This document shows, one piece after another, positions 28,542 through 38,017 of a DNA stretch of 64,000 nucleotides (its first letter is position 1; every line of letters starts with the position of its first letter). Below the pieces are notes generated by a model. It ran no database searches and was not told where the DNA came from. It worked only from the letters and a program-made list of their open reading frames with translations. The stretch is from positions 6,327,501 to 6,391,500 of the forward strand of contig CP019636.1 of assembly GCA_002163975.1 (NCBI GenBank). The letters run 5' to 3'. The translations under genes were made by a program, and so were the position numbers. The DNA is from Nostocales cyanobacterium HT-58-2 (GTDB lineage: Bacteria; Cyanobacteriota; Cyanobacteriia; Cyanobacteriales; Nostocaceae).

Positions 28542-29720
28542 TCATAACTGAGCAATAACTGACTTTAAAGTAGACGCCATCACTTCGATACTGTACTTTT
28601 CTATGCATCTTTCTCTTGCCTTTCTACCTCGTTCTTTAGCTAACTCGAAATCCTGGAATATACATTGAATTTGCTCTGCAATTTGTTCGGGAGAGTTGGG
28701 ATCAACCAAATAACCGGCTTCGCCTAAAATTTCTGGAATATCTCCAACTCGTGTTGATAATACAGGTTTAGCCATTGCCATTCCATCTGTTAACTTTAAC
28801 GGGAATTGGGCACGAGCAATTATTGTATCTCGCTGAGGAACAACCACAACATGAGCTGCTGCTACAATCTCAGGCATTACCTCAACAGGATATTTGGGCA
28901 ACTTGATAATCCAACGTCCCCATCTTTGAATGAGTTTATCATCATAGTCATCATAAGGATTTCCACCGACAATAACTAGTCTTAAATCTAACTGATTTAA
29001 TCGATCTAACGCCATCAAGATATCTTCAATACCCTTATGTGGACGTGGTGCTCCTGGAAACATTAAAATTCGGTAATCAGAAAGACCATAACGCATTCGG
29101 CTTGCTTGTGAATCATATATATCAGGGTTGAACATGGCAGTATCTTTGCCATTAGGTATGTAAACACCACCAAAACGTTCTTTGAGAAATTGAGTATCTA
29201 TAGTTACTGCATCTGCTTTGGGTACTAAGCTTTCTATCCATTGTATATAAAGGGGATGATCCGGAAATCTCAATGCACCATCTTTCTTGAGAATATCCCT
29301 AGCAAATTGCTTAAGACTAGGACGATACTTCCACTCAAAGCCTCCATACCAACTCAGTTCCCAGTCATCCATATCTAAAAGCAAAGGACGATGGCTGCTA
29401 ATTTTTTTTAGTAGAGATAAACCAAAACTCGTAACCTTTGGTTTGACTGCATAAATAATATCTCCATCTATCTTTTGCAAAACTTGCCAACTAGAGTTTA
29501 AAAACTCAGGATAGTTTCTCCCGGGAATAGAAACAATATTGATTCCATTAGGAGGAAGTGCATAAAGTTCTTTTCCAAAAAGAAAACCGACAATTTCTAC
29601 TTCATAATCAAGCTTTTTGAGAACTTGTGCTAGCAAAAATGCCCGGACGCTTCCGCCTCCTGCTAAGTCACTAACCACTAATGAAAACTTCAACTTTCTT
29701 TGTTTATGCTGTAAAATCAC
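28542..29720 (-). CDS. Glycosyltransferase family 4
   Basis: 392-residue GT-B enzyme. The N-terminal glycine-rich loop is SDLAGGGSVRAFLLA. The C-terminal group-1 domain has FPGAPRPHKGIEDILMALDRL, the FPLKLTDGMAMAKPVLSTRVGDIPEIL donor-binding segment and a final ...RERCIEKYS helix. An inserted region DMDDWELSWYGGFEWKY is unusual. First gene downstream of the methyltransferase and GT2 in the same orientation, separated from the exporter by the inverted repeat at 28.3 kb. Confidence 0.87.
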   Translation of the reverse strand: MILQHKQRKLKFSLVVSDLAGGGSVRAFLLAQVLKKLDYEVEIVGFLFGKELYALPPNGINIVSIPGRNYPEFLNSSWQVLQKIDGDIIYAVKPKVTSFGLSLLKKISSHRPLLLDMDDWELSWYGGFEWKYRPSLKQFARDILKKDGALRFPDHPLYIQWIESLVPKADAVTIDTQFLKERFGGVYIPNGKDTAMFNPDIYDSQASRMRYGLSDYRILMFPGAPRPHKGIEDILMALDRLNQLDLRLVIVGGNPYDDYDDKLIQRWGRWIIKLPKYPVEVMPEIVAAAHVVVVPQRDTIIARAQFPLKLTDGMAMAKPVLSTRVGDIPEILGEAGYLVDPNSPEQIAEQIQCIFQDFELAKERGRKARERCIEKYSIEVMASTLKSVIAQL

Positions 29721-29746
29721 AATCTTTCACTTTGGTTTGCTATTCT

Positions 29747-30511
29747 CTATCCACCAACTAGCATTTTAAATTTGATTTTTAATTTTCCGTATAGCTCTCT
29801 TAATTTGACGTAAAAAAAATCAGTTTTTCTTTGATAAAATTGACTCAAAGAATAAAAAAAATTCTGAATAGCATGACAACCAATATAAGACTCAAAACCA
29901 TCTAGAGGTTTGTCTTTTTCTAAATATGAAAATTCCTTGTGAATTTTCTCTGACCACTTTGATTCATTATTGGTAGCCACAGCAAATATGTATACAGATG
30001 CATTTTTGTGACTATTGAAACTCAAATACAAAAGTGACATTCCATTCTCTTCAAACATTCTTTTAATTGTTAATGGTGTAAACCTCCAATAATCTCCATA
30101 ATTAGCGTGCATTTGCTGTAAAAAAGGAACAACTATAATAACAATATCTCGGCTCATTAAGCACAAGTTTCTAAAAGCAGTATTGACATCATAAATATGT
30201 TCTAAGACAGTATGATTGAACACAACATCAAAACGACTAAACAGTTCAATTGGCAATTCTTTTTCTAAATTGAGAAAAATTTCATTTTCGTACCCCTGAA
30301 AACCTCTAGCATCAGATTTATAGTTTGTTATCGTATAGCTACTTGCATTGACAAAATAATCTCTGTAATGTTTTCCTTCTTTATCACTATCTTGCCATCC
30401 GCTCACATTGGCAATATCTCCAGAGAAAAGCGGAGCTATTTTTTCTAGTTCTCTGTTCGACCAAATCCTGGGTAAAATATATTTTCTATCTATGAAAAGT
30501 TTTGTTTTCAT
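29747..30511 (-). CDS. SAM-dependent methyltransferase-like protein
   Basis: 254 residues. A degenerate class-I methyltransferase core: RFDVVFNHTVLEHIYDVNTAFRNL corresponds to the motif after the SAM site, followed by DIVIIVVPFLQQ and WRFTPLTIKRMFEENG, the last typical of Methyltransf_11-type proteins in polysaccharide clusters. The N-terminal Gly-rich SAM loop is poorly matched (SGDIANVSGWQD). It sits between GT4 and GT2 genes, so methylation of a sugar is a reasonable guess. Confidence 0.72.
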   Translation of the reverse strand: MKTKLFIDRKYILPRIWSNRELEKIAPLFSGDIANVSGWQDSDKEGKHYRDYFVNASSYTITNYKSDARGFQGYENEIFLNLEKELPIELFSRFDVVFNHTVLEHIYDVNTAFRNLCLMSRDIVIIVVPFLQQMHANYGDYWRFTPLTIKRMFEENGMSLLYLSFNSHKNASVYIFAVATNNESKWSEKIHKEFSYLEKDKPLDGFESYIGCHAIQNFFYSLSQFYQRKTDFFYVKLRELYGKLKIKFKMLVGG

Positions 30512-30542
30512 AAGAATAAACCATCCTACTAGCTAGAAAATT

Positions 30543-31568
30543 TTATGAGTTGGTTGGTTTTCCCAAATTAAGTATTTGATTAAAAAAAGCAAACAATCGT
30601 TTTGAGCGAGGTCCTCGATATTTTTCGTATATTAAAAAACTTGGTGTTATTAGCCTTATTGAGTAAGTAAGCTTCAATATTGACTTACTATTAACTTTTA
30701 ATTTATTTCCAAACAAATAAAGAGGAAACTGCACAATACTAACTAAACGCTTAAAATTTGCTGTGTCCTTATCTCTAATAATTTCCTCTAGTAGAAAAAT
30801 TATACTAGACTGGCATTGATTACCTAAATCTTTATATTTTATATATATATATTCGTAAAATTTAATATAATAATCTTTCATATAATTCCAATTATTGGTT
30901 CTATTTGATTGATGTTTTGTGTAGTAAGCACCAATCATTGGAGTGTAAATAAAATTTGCATCTGCCATTAAAATAGCTACAGCAAAATATCTATCTCCCA
31001 GTGCTTTAAGGTGTTCAGGAAATTTTGTCTTACTCAATATACTTTTTTTCATGAGCATTGCTTGCTGGAGGGCAGGATGAGGTGAATCTGCAAGGAAGTC
31101 AGGAATGAGTAAACGTTGGATGAGTTCATCTTTAGTCAGTGAACCAATAATATTTTCTTGAGTATTTACAATATTTTGGTTTGCATCTATAAATACCCGT
31201 TCATAATCGCAGTAAAAGACAATGTCATCATTGATATTAACTTGTTCTAAATAGCTGAGTTGAAATCTGATTTTATCTTCATGAATCCAATCATCTGCAT
31301 CAAGACATTGAATCCATTCACCCTGTGCTTTTTGAATACCAAAGTTACGAGATGATGGAAGACCTCCATTTTCTTTATAGTAGTATTTTACTCGTTCATC
31401 TAGATTCATCAACTGCTCAGCAATATGACGAGTATTATCAGTAGAACCATCATCTACAATGAGACATTCAATATCACTAAAACTTTGTGATAAAACACTA
31501 TTGACTGAACGCTCAAGATAGCAACCTTGATTAAAGCAATTAATGATAATTGAGACTAAAGGTGACAT
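30543..31568 (-). CDS. Glycosyltransferase family 2
   Basis: 341-residue GT-A enzyme. The N-terminal domain is standard: VSIIINCFNQGCYLERSVNSVL, then IECLIVDDGSTDNT, and the donor/metal motif WIQCLDADDWI. The C-terminal half, which is Lys/Tyr-rich with no obvious transmembrane helix, is likely the acceptor part. First gene of the minus-strand glycan cluster; the promoter should lie in the repeat-containing gap to the right. Confidence 0.88.
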   Translation of the reverse strand: MSPLVSIIINCFNQGCYLERSVNSVLSQSFSDIECLIVDDGSTDNTRHIAEQLMNLDERVKYYYKENGGLPSSRNFGIQKAQGEWIQCLDADDWIHEDKIRFQLSYLEQVNINDDIVFYCDYERVFIDANQNIVNTQENIIGSLTKDELIQRLLIPDFLADSPHPALQQAMLMKKSILSKTKFPEHLKALGDRYFAVAILMADANFIYTPMIGAYYTKHQSNRTNNWNYMKDYYIKFYEYIYIKYKDLGNQCQSSIIFLLEEIIRDKDTANFKRLVSIVQFPLYLFGNKLKVNSKSILKLTYSIRLITPSFLIYEKYRGPRSKRLFAFFNQILNLGKPTNS

Positions 31569-32028
31569 TTCTAAACACTTCCTTTAGAAAATAGATTTAC
31601 AAATTTAAAGTTTGAAAATTGAATAAAGAAACTTCTTAATTTAAAATCTGTATCCAGAAACTCTCCCTTTTCGTAGGATAAACTAGCAAGGTATATCATT
31701 GCCAATTATCTACATAAACTCTGGCGATAGCCGTAAGCGCAAAGCGCAGGCTACGCCAACGCGCAGCGTTCCGCAGGAAAGGCTAATCGCTCCGTTATCG
31801 CCTACCACGGACGCTTCGCGTCATCGCGCCTTGTACGGCTTTTTCTCTAAGCATCGCTGACGCATCGTCTAACTGAGCTTCTCGCACAATCATAAGATAA
31901 ATCTCCAAAAGAATTGGTCGGCAAGCATTGACTTAGTTCAGAATTTTCTTTGCTCATGACAACATAAGAACTAGACAGACAAAAAGTTGGTAAATGCTAA
32001 ACATCAAATCTTAAGGGAAATACACCTA
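31569..32028. repeat. Repeat-rich divergent region, GT2 / gloB
   Basis: Gene-free. At 31723-31802 a GC-rich palindromic element begins GGCGATA and ends TATCGCC, holding GCGCAAAGCGC and GCGCAGCGTTCCGC words, typical of cyanobacterial dispersed palindromes; GCTTCGCG words continue to about 31860. The outer parts must hold the divergent promoters of the GT2 cluster (minus) and gloB (plus), but no clear -35/-10 pair stands out. Confidence 0.5.
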
Positions 32029-32802
32029 ATGCAAGTCATTCGTCTTGAGGCGCTTTCAGACAATTACATCTTTGTTTTACACGATCCAAAGCAAAATATT
32101 GCTGCTGTTGTCGATCCAGCCGAGGCGCAGCCAGTTTTGCACAAATTAAACGAATTGAAGGCTGAGTTGGTAGCAATTTTTAATACACACCATCATAATG
32201 ACCATGTGGGAGGGAATCGCCAACTTATGAAACAATTCCCTGATGTAAAAGTTTATGGCGGTTTTGAGGATAGAGGAAGAATACCAGGACAGCAGGTGTT
32301 TTTACAGGAAGGCGATCGCGTCCAATTTGCAGACAGAACCGCTGAGGTTATCTTTGTTCCCGGACATACCCGCGCTCATATTGCCTATTATTTCCCTCCG
32401 GAGAACCCAAGTGAACCGGGTGAGTTGTTTTGTGGTGATACCTTATTTGCAGGTGGTTGTGGTCGCTTGTTTGAAGGGACAGCAACGCAAATGGTAGACT
32501 CCTTAAGCAAACTCCGCTCGTTACCTGATAACACCCGAGTCTGGTGTGCTCATGAATACACCTTAAAAAATCTGCAATTCGCCCTTACGGTAGATGCAGA
32601 AAACGCGAACTTACAAAACCGTTATGATGAAGTGAAGGCGTTCCGCAATCGGGGAGAAGCAACTGTTCCCTCACTTCTTGGGGTAGAGAAGCGCACAAAT
32701 CCCTTTTTACGTTGGGAGCAGCCAGCATTACAATCAGCGGCTAACAGTCGTGACTCTGTACAAACCTTTGCATGGTTGCGAGGAATGAAAGATAGATTTT
32801 AG
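32029..32802 (+). CDS. gloB: Hydroxyacylglutathione hydrolase (glyoxalase II)
   Basis: 257-residue metallo-beta-lactamase-fold enzyme that hydrolyses S-lactoylglutathione in methylglyoxal detoxification. Dinuclear metal motif THHHNDHVGG, further metal ligands in VPGHTRAHIAYY and FCGDTLFAGGCGRLFEG, and the C-terminal HEYTLKNLQFA with NPFLRW substrate-binding tail. The ATG at 32029 is chosen because it gives the conserved MQVIRLEALSDNYIF; the frame opens 14 codons earlier with TTG. Confidence 0.95.
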   Translation: MQVIRLEALSDNYIFVLHDPKQNIAAVVDPAEAQPVLHKLNELKAELVAIFNTHHHNDHVGGNRQLMKQFPDVKVYGGFEDRGRIPGQQVFLQEGDRVQFADRTAEVIFVPGHTRAHIAYYFPPENPSEPGELFCGDTLFAGGCGRLFEGTATQMVDSLSKLRSLPDNTRVWCAHEYTLKNLQFALTVDAENANLQNRYDEVKAFRNRGEATVPSLLGVEKRTNPFLRWEQPALQSAANSRDSVQTFAWLRGMKDRF

Positions 32803-33022
32803 TCATTTGTTCTTTGCTGCATGATTCCTGCAAAGAAGGTTGGTTTTTCTGGCAGACATTTTCTGGCAGACAACAGTTGCGATCACACCCTGCATTTCGC
32901 TATGATTTGTAAGTTTCGGGCTATAAGCAAAGCTACTTGGGATACAGCTCCACTCATGTGAACTATCCGGCTGGTGCCCAAGCAATTAAGATTTTAGAGA
33001 AAGCAGAGAAAAAAGAACAACG

Positions 33023-33481
33023 ATGGCGAAACGTATACAATTAGTTTTAACTCAAGATATTAGCAAGCTAGGAAAATCTGGCGACTTAGTAGAAGTTGCT
33101 CCTGGCTATGCTCGTAACTACTTAATTCCCCAAAATTTGGCAACTCGTGCCACTCCTGGTATTCTTAAGCAAGTCGAACGTCGCCGCGAGTTAGAGCGCC
33201 AGCGTCAATTAGAGCTGAAGCAACAAGCACAAGACCAAAAAGATGCTTTGGAAAAAGTTGCAAGCTTCAGAATTGCTAAGCAGGTTGGTGAAGCCGAAGC
33301 GATTTTTGGAACTGTCACGACTCAAGAAGTGGCAGATGTGATTCAACAAACCACAGGATTGGAAGTAGATCGGCGCGGTATCACCATACCCGATATTAGC
33401 CAATTAGGTACCTATGAAGCTGATATTAAGCTGTATTCTGACGTGACAGCAAAAGTTAGCATTCAAGTTGTAGCTAGCTAA
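33023..33481 (+). CDS. rplI: 50S ribosomal protein L9
   Basis: 152-residue L9: N-terminal RNA-binding domain with LTQDISKLGKSGDLVEVAPGYARNYLIPQ, a long charged helix (residues 50-85), and the C-terminal domain including IFGTVTTQEVAD. Length is typical. ATG start; monocistronic here. A composite hairpin with a T tract follows and probably terminates the transcript. Confidence 0.97.
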   Translation: MAKRIQLVLTQDISKLGKSGDLVEVAPGYARNYLIPQNLATRATPGILKQVERRRELERQRQLELKQQAQDQKDALEKVASFRIAKQVGEAEAIFGTVTTQEVADVIQQTTGLEVDRRGITIPDISQLGTYEADIKLYSDVTAKVSIQVVAS

Positions 33482-33499
33482 AAACTATCATCTTAAAAT

Positions 33500-33629
33500 A
33501 AACCACAGATAAACCTTTCCTATAGTCAAAGCCTGAGTGCAGCAAATGGGGAAGCAAGCAGACACCAGAATAACACAGATCAATTCTACACATCTGTATC
33601 TGTCTGTGTTCATCTGTGGTTTGTTTTTT
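33500..33629 (+). terminator. Composite inverted-repeat terminator after rplI
   Basis: Outer arms AAACCACAGAT (33500-33510) and ATCTGTGGTTT (33612-33622) and inner arms AACACAGA (33572-33579) and TCTGTGTT (33603-33610) are complementary, and TTTTTTT follows on the plus strand. The CACAGAT / ATCTGTG words match those of the inverted repeat at 28.3 kb, so both may belong to one dispersed family. Confidence 0.6.
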
Positions 33630-33647
33630 TATGTCAGTGTATCCACC

Positions 33648-34616
33648 CTACACCCTGTACTCTTCCTGGTTTATATTTATCCAAACCGTAGATAAAATCT
33701 CTCTATCTATCTGTTTTACCTCACCTTCTTCTATATTTTTAAATAATACTGTGAAAGCACCTGCACCCAACCTATCTTGGGGAAACATCCGATAACAAGG
33801 TACAGAAGTTAAATGCGACTGATAACTTTGTAAATAACTAATTTTAACTGCTTGAAACTGAGGAAACTTTTTTAAAAACCATTCACAAACTTCCTCATTT
33901 TCTTCAGGAGAATAAGTACAAGTCATATAAGCAAGATACCCTTGTGGTGCAACGATCTGGGCAGAATTGGCTATAATCCTCTTTTGTCGATTCGCACTCT
34001 TATTAATAGCAGTTGGATGAAAACATCCTGGTGCTTTTTCTCCTTTAGCAAGTAAAGATTGCCCAGTACAAGGGGCATCTACCATCACTAAATCACTAGA
34101 GAAAGGTATCATTTCAGAAAAAATACTAGAATCTTTACTAACTACAATAGAGGGTTTAATATGACAACGCTTTAAATTAGAAATTAACATTCCCAAGCGT
34201 TTACCAATGACTTCATTAGATATTAGTAATTCTGGTTGTAAATTTTTCCAAGCAAAGACGCTCTTACCTCCTGGTGCAGCACACATATCAAAAACTAACT
34301 TAAGAGAGTGAGAAATTTTTAATAAAATAGAAGCCGCAAACACAGAAGAGAAATCAAGGCAATAAAAATATCCCTGTTCATGCAGTGGGTGTTGACCAGG
34401 TGTTTCTCCAAAAGATAAACGGTCTACGAAATGTGGTTGCCAACTCAATGGCGCTTCTATAGAGAAGGGAGAAACTTTAGGCTTTTCTTGACACCAGAGA
34501 ATGCAGCGATGAAAAGGTTTTGGATTCATTAAAGCGTCAACAAATCTCTCTTGCTCATCTAGATTTTCAAACAAACGACGTGAGAGTTTAAGTAATAAAT
34601 TAGAAGCTTTTTCCAT
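33648..34616 (-). CDS. RsmB/NOP-family SAM-dependent RNA (cytosine-5) methyltransferase
   Basis: 322 residues. SAM-binding loop MCAAPGGKSVFAWKN, then the two catalytic Cys motifs: DAPCTGQSLLAKGE (motif IV, PC) and YMTCTYSPEENEEV (motif VI, TC). This is the catalytic core of NOL1/NOP2/Sun m5C methyltransferases. It lacks the N-terminal NusB-like domain of full RsmB. rRNA or tRNA substrate unknown. Confidence 0.92.
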   Translation of the reverse strand: MEKASNLLLKLSRRLFENLDEQERFVDALMNPKPFHRCILWCQEKPKVSPFSIEAPLSWQPHFVDRLSFGETPGQHPLHEQGYFYCLDFSSVFAASILLKISHSLKLVFDMCAAPGGKSVFAWKNLQPELLISNEVIGKRLGMLISNLKRCHIKPSIVVSKDSSIFSEMIPFSSDLVMVDAPCTGQSLLAKGEKAPGCFHPTAINKSANRQKRIIANSAQIVAPQGYLAYMTCTYSPEENEEVCEWFLKKFPQFQAVKISYLQSYQSHLTSVPCYRMFPQDRLGAGAFTVLFKNIEEGEVKQIDREILSTVWININQEEYRV

Positions 34617-34743
34617 AAAATCTTGTCAATTAATCTCTGTATTTATAGCGCTTCTTAGATAATTAGACCATAAATCATAGTGTGAGTATTTCTAAGAAGA
34701 ATGCAGTATTCAGTAATATATATAAGTATGCAAAGTAGTGATC

Positions 34744-35382
34744 ATGGGACAAACACAGGAGCTAGGACAGATTATCATCCTGAATGGTACCCCGCGTTCA
34801 GGGAAGTCGAGCATTGTCGCAGTGATCCAGGAGACGTTTGATGGTCTATGGATGAACTTGGGTGTCGATAGGTTTATGCAAATGACTCCTGCACGATACC
34901 TGCCTGGAATCGGTCTGCGACCAGGGGGAGAACGTCAAGATATCGAACCCCTTGTTCCCATTCTGTACAGCGCCATGTATGAATCTATTGCCGCCCACAG
35001 TCGCTTAGGGCTGAATGTCGTGGTTGATGTCGGACACCATGACGCATACGCGATGAAGCGGGGTATTCTGGTCGATAGTGCCCGGCGTTTAAACGGATTG
35101 CCAGTCTTGTTTGTAGGCGTTCGCTGCCCCATCGAGATAATTATGGAAAGACGACAAAACACGGGCTGGAACGTGGTAAGTGCAGCCGACTCCCTGGTGC
35201 CATGTCCGGTTCAGTTATGGCAACGTGAAGTCCACATCCCTGGCATCTATGACCTTGAAGTCGATACCTCGTTGTTAAGTCCGGGTGCATGTGCTGAGGT
35301 GATACGCCAGCACCTTGCAAATGGTCCAGCACCATCGGCATTCCAACGACTCGCTACACTGTTTTCCAACTCAACTCAATAA
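34744..35382 (+). CDS. Chloramphenicol 3-O-phosphotransferase-like kinase
   Basis: 212 residues. Walker A loop ILNGTPRSGKSSIV at the N-terminus, then FGVDRF-like LGVDRFMQ, VVVDVGHHD (the Asp-containing loop used in CPT catalysis) and RCPIEIIMERRQ, followed by VHIPGIYDLEVDTS. This pattern matches the Streptomyces chloramphenicol phosphotransferase family. By eye the base composition is GC-richer than that of neighbouring genes, suggesting transfer. I start at ATG 34744; a GTG two codons earlier is also open. Resistance is not shown; many family members have other small-molecule substrates. Confidence 0.83.
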   Translation: MGQTQELGQIIILNGTPRSGKSSIVAVIQETFDGLWMNLGVDRFMQMTPARYLPGIGLRPGGERQDIEPLVPILYSAMYESIAAHSRLGLNVVVDVGHHDAYAMKRGILVDSARRLNGLPVLFVGVRCPIEIIMERRQNTGWNVVSAADSLVPCPVQLWQREVHIPGIYDLEVDTSLLSPGACAEVIRQHLANGPAPSAFQRLATLFSNSTQ

Positions 35383-35598
35383 TCGCCTAGCTGCATCAAA
35401 CCGTATTGAACCGTGAAGATGCCGAAAACAGAACGGACTTATCCGTACGAGATTGTTATAGTAAACCAGTTTTGTATATGCTTGAGATTCATCAAATCGA
35501 GTGCAGTGGCAATAAGAGCATCAACGAATTTCGTAGCAGTGCTCATGCGCCACCACAGCTTAATAGCTTAAATAGCTTAATAAGTATGATATGTGCTT

Positions 35599-35850
35599 TC
35601 AATCTTCATGCCGATACTGCCATGCTGCACCAAAAGCTGCCCCAGCTCCAACTATTAAGCCTGTGCTCATTCCTTTGATAGTTTTAGGTGTTTGGTCTTG
35701 GGTGAGACATTCACTCGTCACTGTACTAGCTTGCAAACACGAATGACTCTCTATCCAACTGGAGGTTCCTCCCACAATAACACCAGCCAAACTACAGGAA
35801 ACAACAAGGAGCAAAAGACGTTTAGTTTTTATATCTTTTGGCAGTTGCAT
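35599..35850 (-). CDS. Small membrane protein, unknown
   Basis: 83 residues. Lys-rich N-terminus then a hydrophobic helix (LLLLVVSCSLAGVIVG, about 11-27), a loop with two Cys, and a second Gly/Ala-rich hydrophobic segment (MSTGLIVGAGAAFGAAW). Arrangement fits a double-spanning small protein. No family recognised and no strong ribosome site, so existence is plausible rather than certain. The flanking DNA (35383-35598 and 35851-36033) shows no other gene. Confidence 0.5.
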   Translation of the reverse strand: MQLPKDIKTKRLLLLVVSCSLAGVIVGGTSSWIESHSCLQASTVTSECLTQDQTPKTIKGMSTGLIVGAGAAFGAAWQYRHED

Positions 35851-36033
35851 AAAGTTTTGCGCATCGTATATTTACCACAACTACTTTACACATCCATGCC
35901 GCTATTGTCAGCTGTATAAATTAGCTGTATGAAGATTAAAGCAAGTAGGGAGCACCGCAGCAGGGAGAGGGGGATAAGAGTTAACATCCATTAACTCTTC
36001 CTCCTCCCCTACTTACTCTCCCCAACCTATATA

Positions 36034-37869
36034 TCACTCAATCCGTAAGTTAAAGGGTAAGCGAGCATACGTACCCTGCGGGTCGTTCATCTTTTGCAAA
36101 ATTGCTAATTCCTGTTGTAATTTTTGGAATTCAGCCATCACCGGATCGGGTGCTTTGAGTTGCGCTTGATCGACGCCCAAAGAAGTTCGCACCTCTTGGG
36201 ATACCCGTCCAAACAAGCGTTCTCCAAGGGTGCTTTCTTTGGGATATTCTTGCAATTCCCAATTGTCTCCCAGATTAGCCGTCTGAGCAGCGTATTTAAC
36301 GGCAGCATCCAAACCGCCAATTTCATCCACCAACCCTCTTTGCTTTGCGGCTACACCTGACCAAACTCGTCCTTGAGCAATTTCAGCTACCTTCTCCTTT
36401 GGAAGTTTGCGACCTTGTGCCACTTTGTTGAGAAACACATCGTAAATTCGGTTAACACTACGCTGGTATAACGCCAATTCCTCTGGAGATTTAGGGCGAG
36501 CAACAGTTTGAGTATCAGCATAGCGAGCAGTTTTCACAGAATCCCAGGTTACACCATTGTCATTCGCCAGTTTTTGGAGATTGAGTATCTGTCCAAACAC
36601 ACCTATCGAACCGGTAATTGTGTTAGGTTCAGCAAAAATGCGTTTGGAGTCTGTTGCAATCCAGTAACCACCAGAGGCAGCGACATTACCCATTGACACT
36701 ACAACGGGTTTCACCTGACCAGTTAACCGCACTTCCCTTTGTATCACTTCAGAACCTGTAGCGCTGCCACCTGGACTGTTGATCCGCAGTACAACCGCCT
36801 TGACATCTTTATCCTGTCTCAGCCGCCGGAAGATTTTTGCAAAACGCTCTCCTCCTACATTTCCCTCTTCTCCTTGTCCATCGACAATGTCACCCTCTGC
36901 ATAAACCACAGCAATTTTATTTTTTGAATCGCGTTCTAGACCTAGAGACTTTCCAGGAACTTGCGCATATTCTCTGAGGCTAATTTGACGAAATGTTTTA
37001 TCTTCCTTGTCGCTGTTGGTCAATTGCTTAAGATCAGCAACCACCTGATCGTAATACGCTACCTTATCCACCAGGCGATTTGCTTTGGCTTGATCTGCCA
37101 ACAACAAAGCTTGATTATCTGCGATCGCCTGCAACTGTTGCGGATTGATTTTGCGAGTTGCTCCTACTGTAGTACGCCATTCTGCCCAAACATCATTCAA
37201 CAATTGCTGCGTTTGGGCACGGTTTTCTGGGCTGAGCTTTGGAAGTATGAACGGTTCAACCGCTCCTTTGAACTTACCTACCCGTACAATCTGAACACCA
37301 ATGCCGTACTTCTGCAAAGCCCCAGCAAAGAACATAGGTTGGGCACTCAAACCATTGATTTCCATTGCTCCTAGGGGGTTAACCACAATGGTATCAGCCA
37401 CAGAACTTAAGTAATATTCCTTTTTCCCCCAATCCATGCCATATGCCACAATCTTTTTCCCAGCAGCCCGGCACTTCTCCAATGCTTGACGGACTTCCTT
37501 AAGAGTGGCAAAGCCAGCACTTCTCCCTTCTGTAGCACGACTTGCATCCAGGTATATGCCAACAATTCGTTTGTCACGCCGTGCTTTTTCCAAAGTATTC
37601 AAAACGGCGCGAAGAGACATCCTTTTGTTATCCTCACCTGATAATGCGCTCTGAAGAAGTTCACTAGAACTTGGTTGCCCATCAGTAATATTTGTTGACA
37701 AGTCAAAAACCAACACTGACTTATCTTTTATAACAGGACCGACATCTTTGGATGAGGCAGCAGTAAACAGCAGTAACAACAGTCCCGTAGTTCCCAGACC
37801 GCAGAAAATGAACAGCCCAAGTAGGCTCCCGATTAAGCTAGCAAAAGTTTGTCTAAGAAAATTACGCAT
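36034..37869 (-). CDS. sppA: Signal peptide peptidase SppA, long type
   Basis: 611-residue membrane-bound Ser/Lys protease degrading cleaved signal peptides, called protease IV. One N-terminal transmembrane helix (LIGSLLGLFIFCGLGTTGLLLLLF). Tandem ClpP-like halves: the first carries the catalytic Lys region (VAYGMDWGKKEYYLSSVAD), the second the nucleophile Ser in MGNVAASGGYWIA, with INSPGGSATGSE. The ATG at 37869 (MRNFLRQTF) is chosen; a TTG eight codons upstream also keeps the frame. The length is typical of 67K SppA. Confidence 0.95.
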   Translation of the reverse strand: MRNFLRQTFASLIGSLLGLFIFCGLGTTGLLLLLFTAASSKDVGPVIKDKSVLVFDLSTNITDGQPSSSELLQSALSGEDNKRMSLRAVLNTLEKARRDKRIVGIYLDASRATEGRSAGFATLKEVRQALEKCRAAGKKIVAYGMDWGKKEYYLSSVADTIVVNPLGAMEINGLSAQPMFFAGALQKYGIGVQIVRVGKFKGAVEPFILPKLSPENRAQTQQLLNDVWAEWRTTVGATRKINPQQLQAIADNQALLLADQAKANRLVDKVAYYDQVVADLKQLTNSDKEDKTFRQISLREYAQVPGKSLGLERDSKNKIAVVYAEGDIVDGQGEEGNVGGERFAKIFRRLRQDKDVKAVVLRINSPGGSATGSEVIQREVRLTGQVKPVVVSMGNVAASGGYWIATDSKRIFAEPNTITGSIGVFGQILNLQKLANDNGVTWDSVKTARYADTQTVARPKSPEELALYQRSVNRIYDVFLNKVAQGRKLPKEKVAEIAQGRVWSGVAAKQRGLVDEIGGLDAAVKYAAQTANLGDNWELQEYPKESTLGERLFGRVSQEVRTSLGVDQAQLKAPDPVMAEFQKLQQELAILQKMNDPQGTYARLPFNLRIE

Positions 37870-37881
37870 ATTTATTCTTGA

Positions 37882-37914
37882 ATCATTAGTCAATTAGTCA
37901 TTAGTTATTAGTCC
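37882..37914. repeat. Heptad short tandem repeat (ATTAGTC type)
   Basis: Four near-identical 7-base units of ATTAGTC/ATTAGTT, just upstream of the sppA start. Short tandemly repeated repetitive (STRR) heptads are well known in heterocystous cyanobacterial genomes. Confidence 0.65.
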
Positions 37915-38017
37915 TCACACTTATGATTAAAGACTAATGCATTTACCTCGTATCTTTGTTGATATCTCTACTCAATTGCTCACACTTAACATCCAAAAAG
38001 TTAAAAACGCAAAGTTT

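Noticed and set aside
35406..35678. Plus-strand ORF of 90 residues after the CPT-like gene
   Set aside because: Overlaps a more membrane-like frame on the other strand, lacks a ribosome site and shows no protein-like motif.
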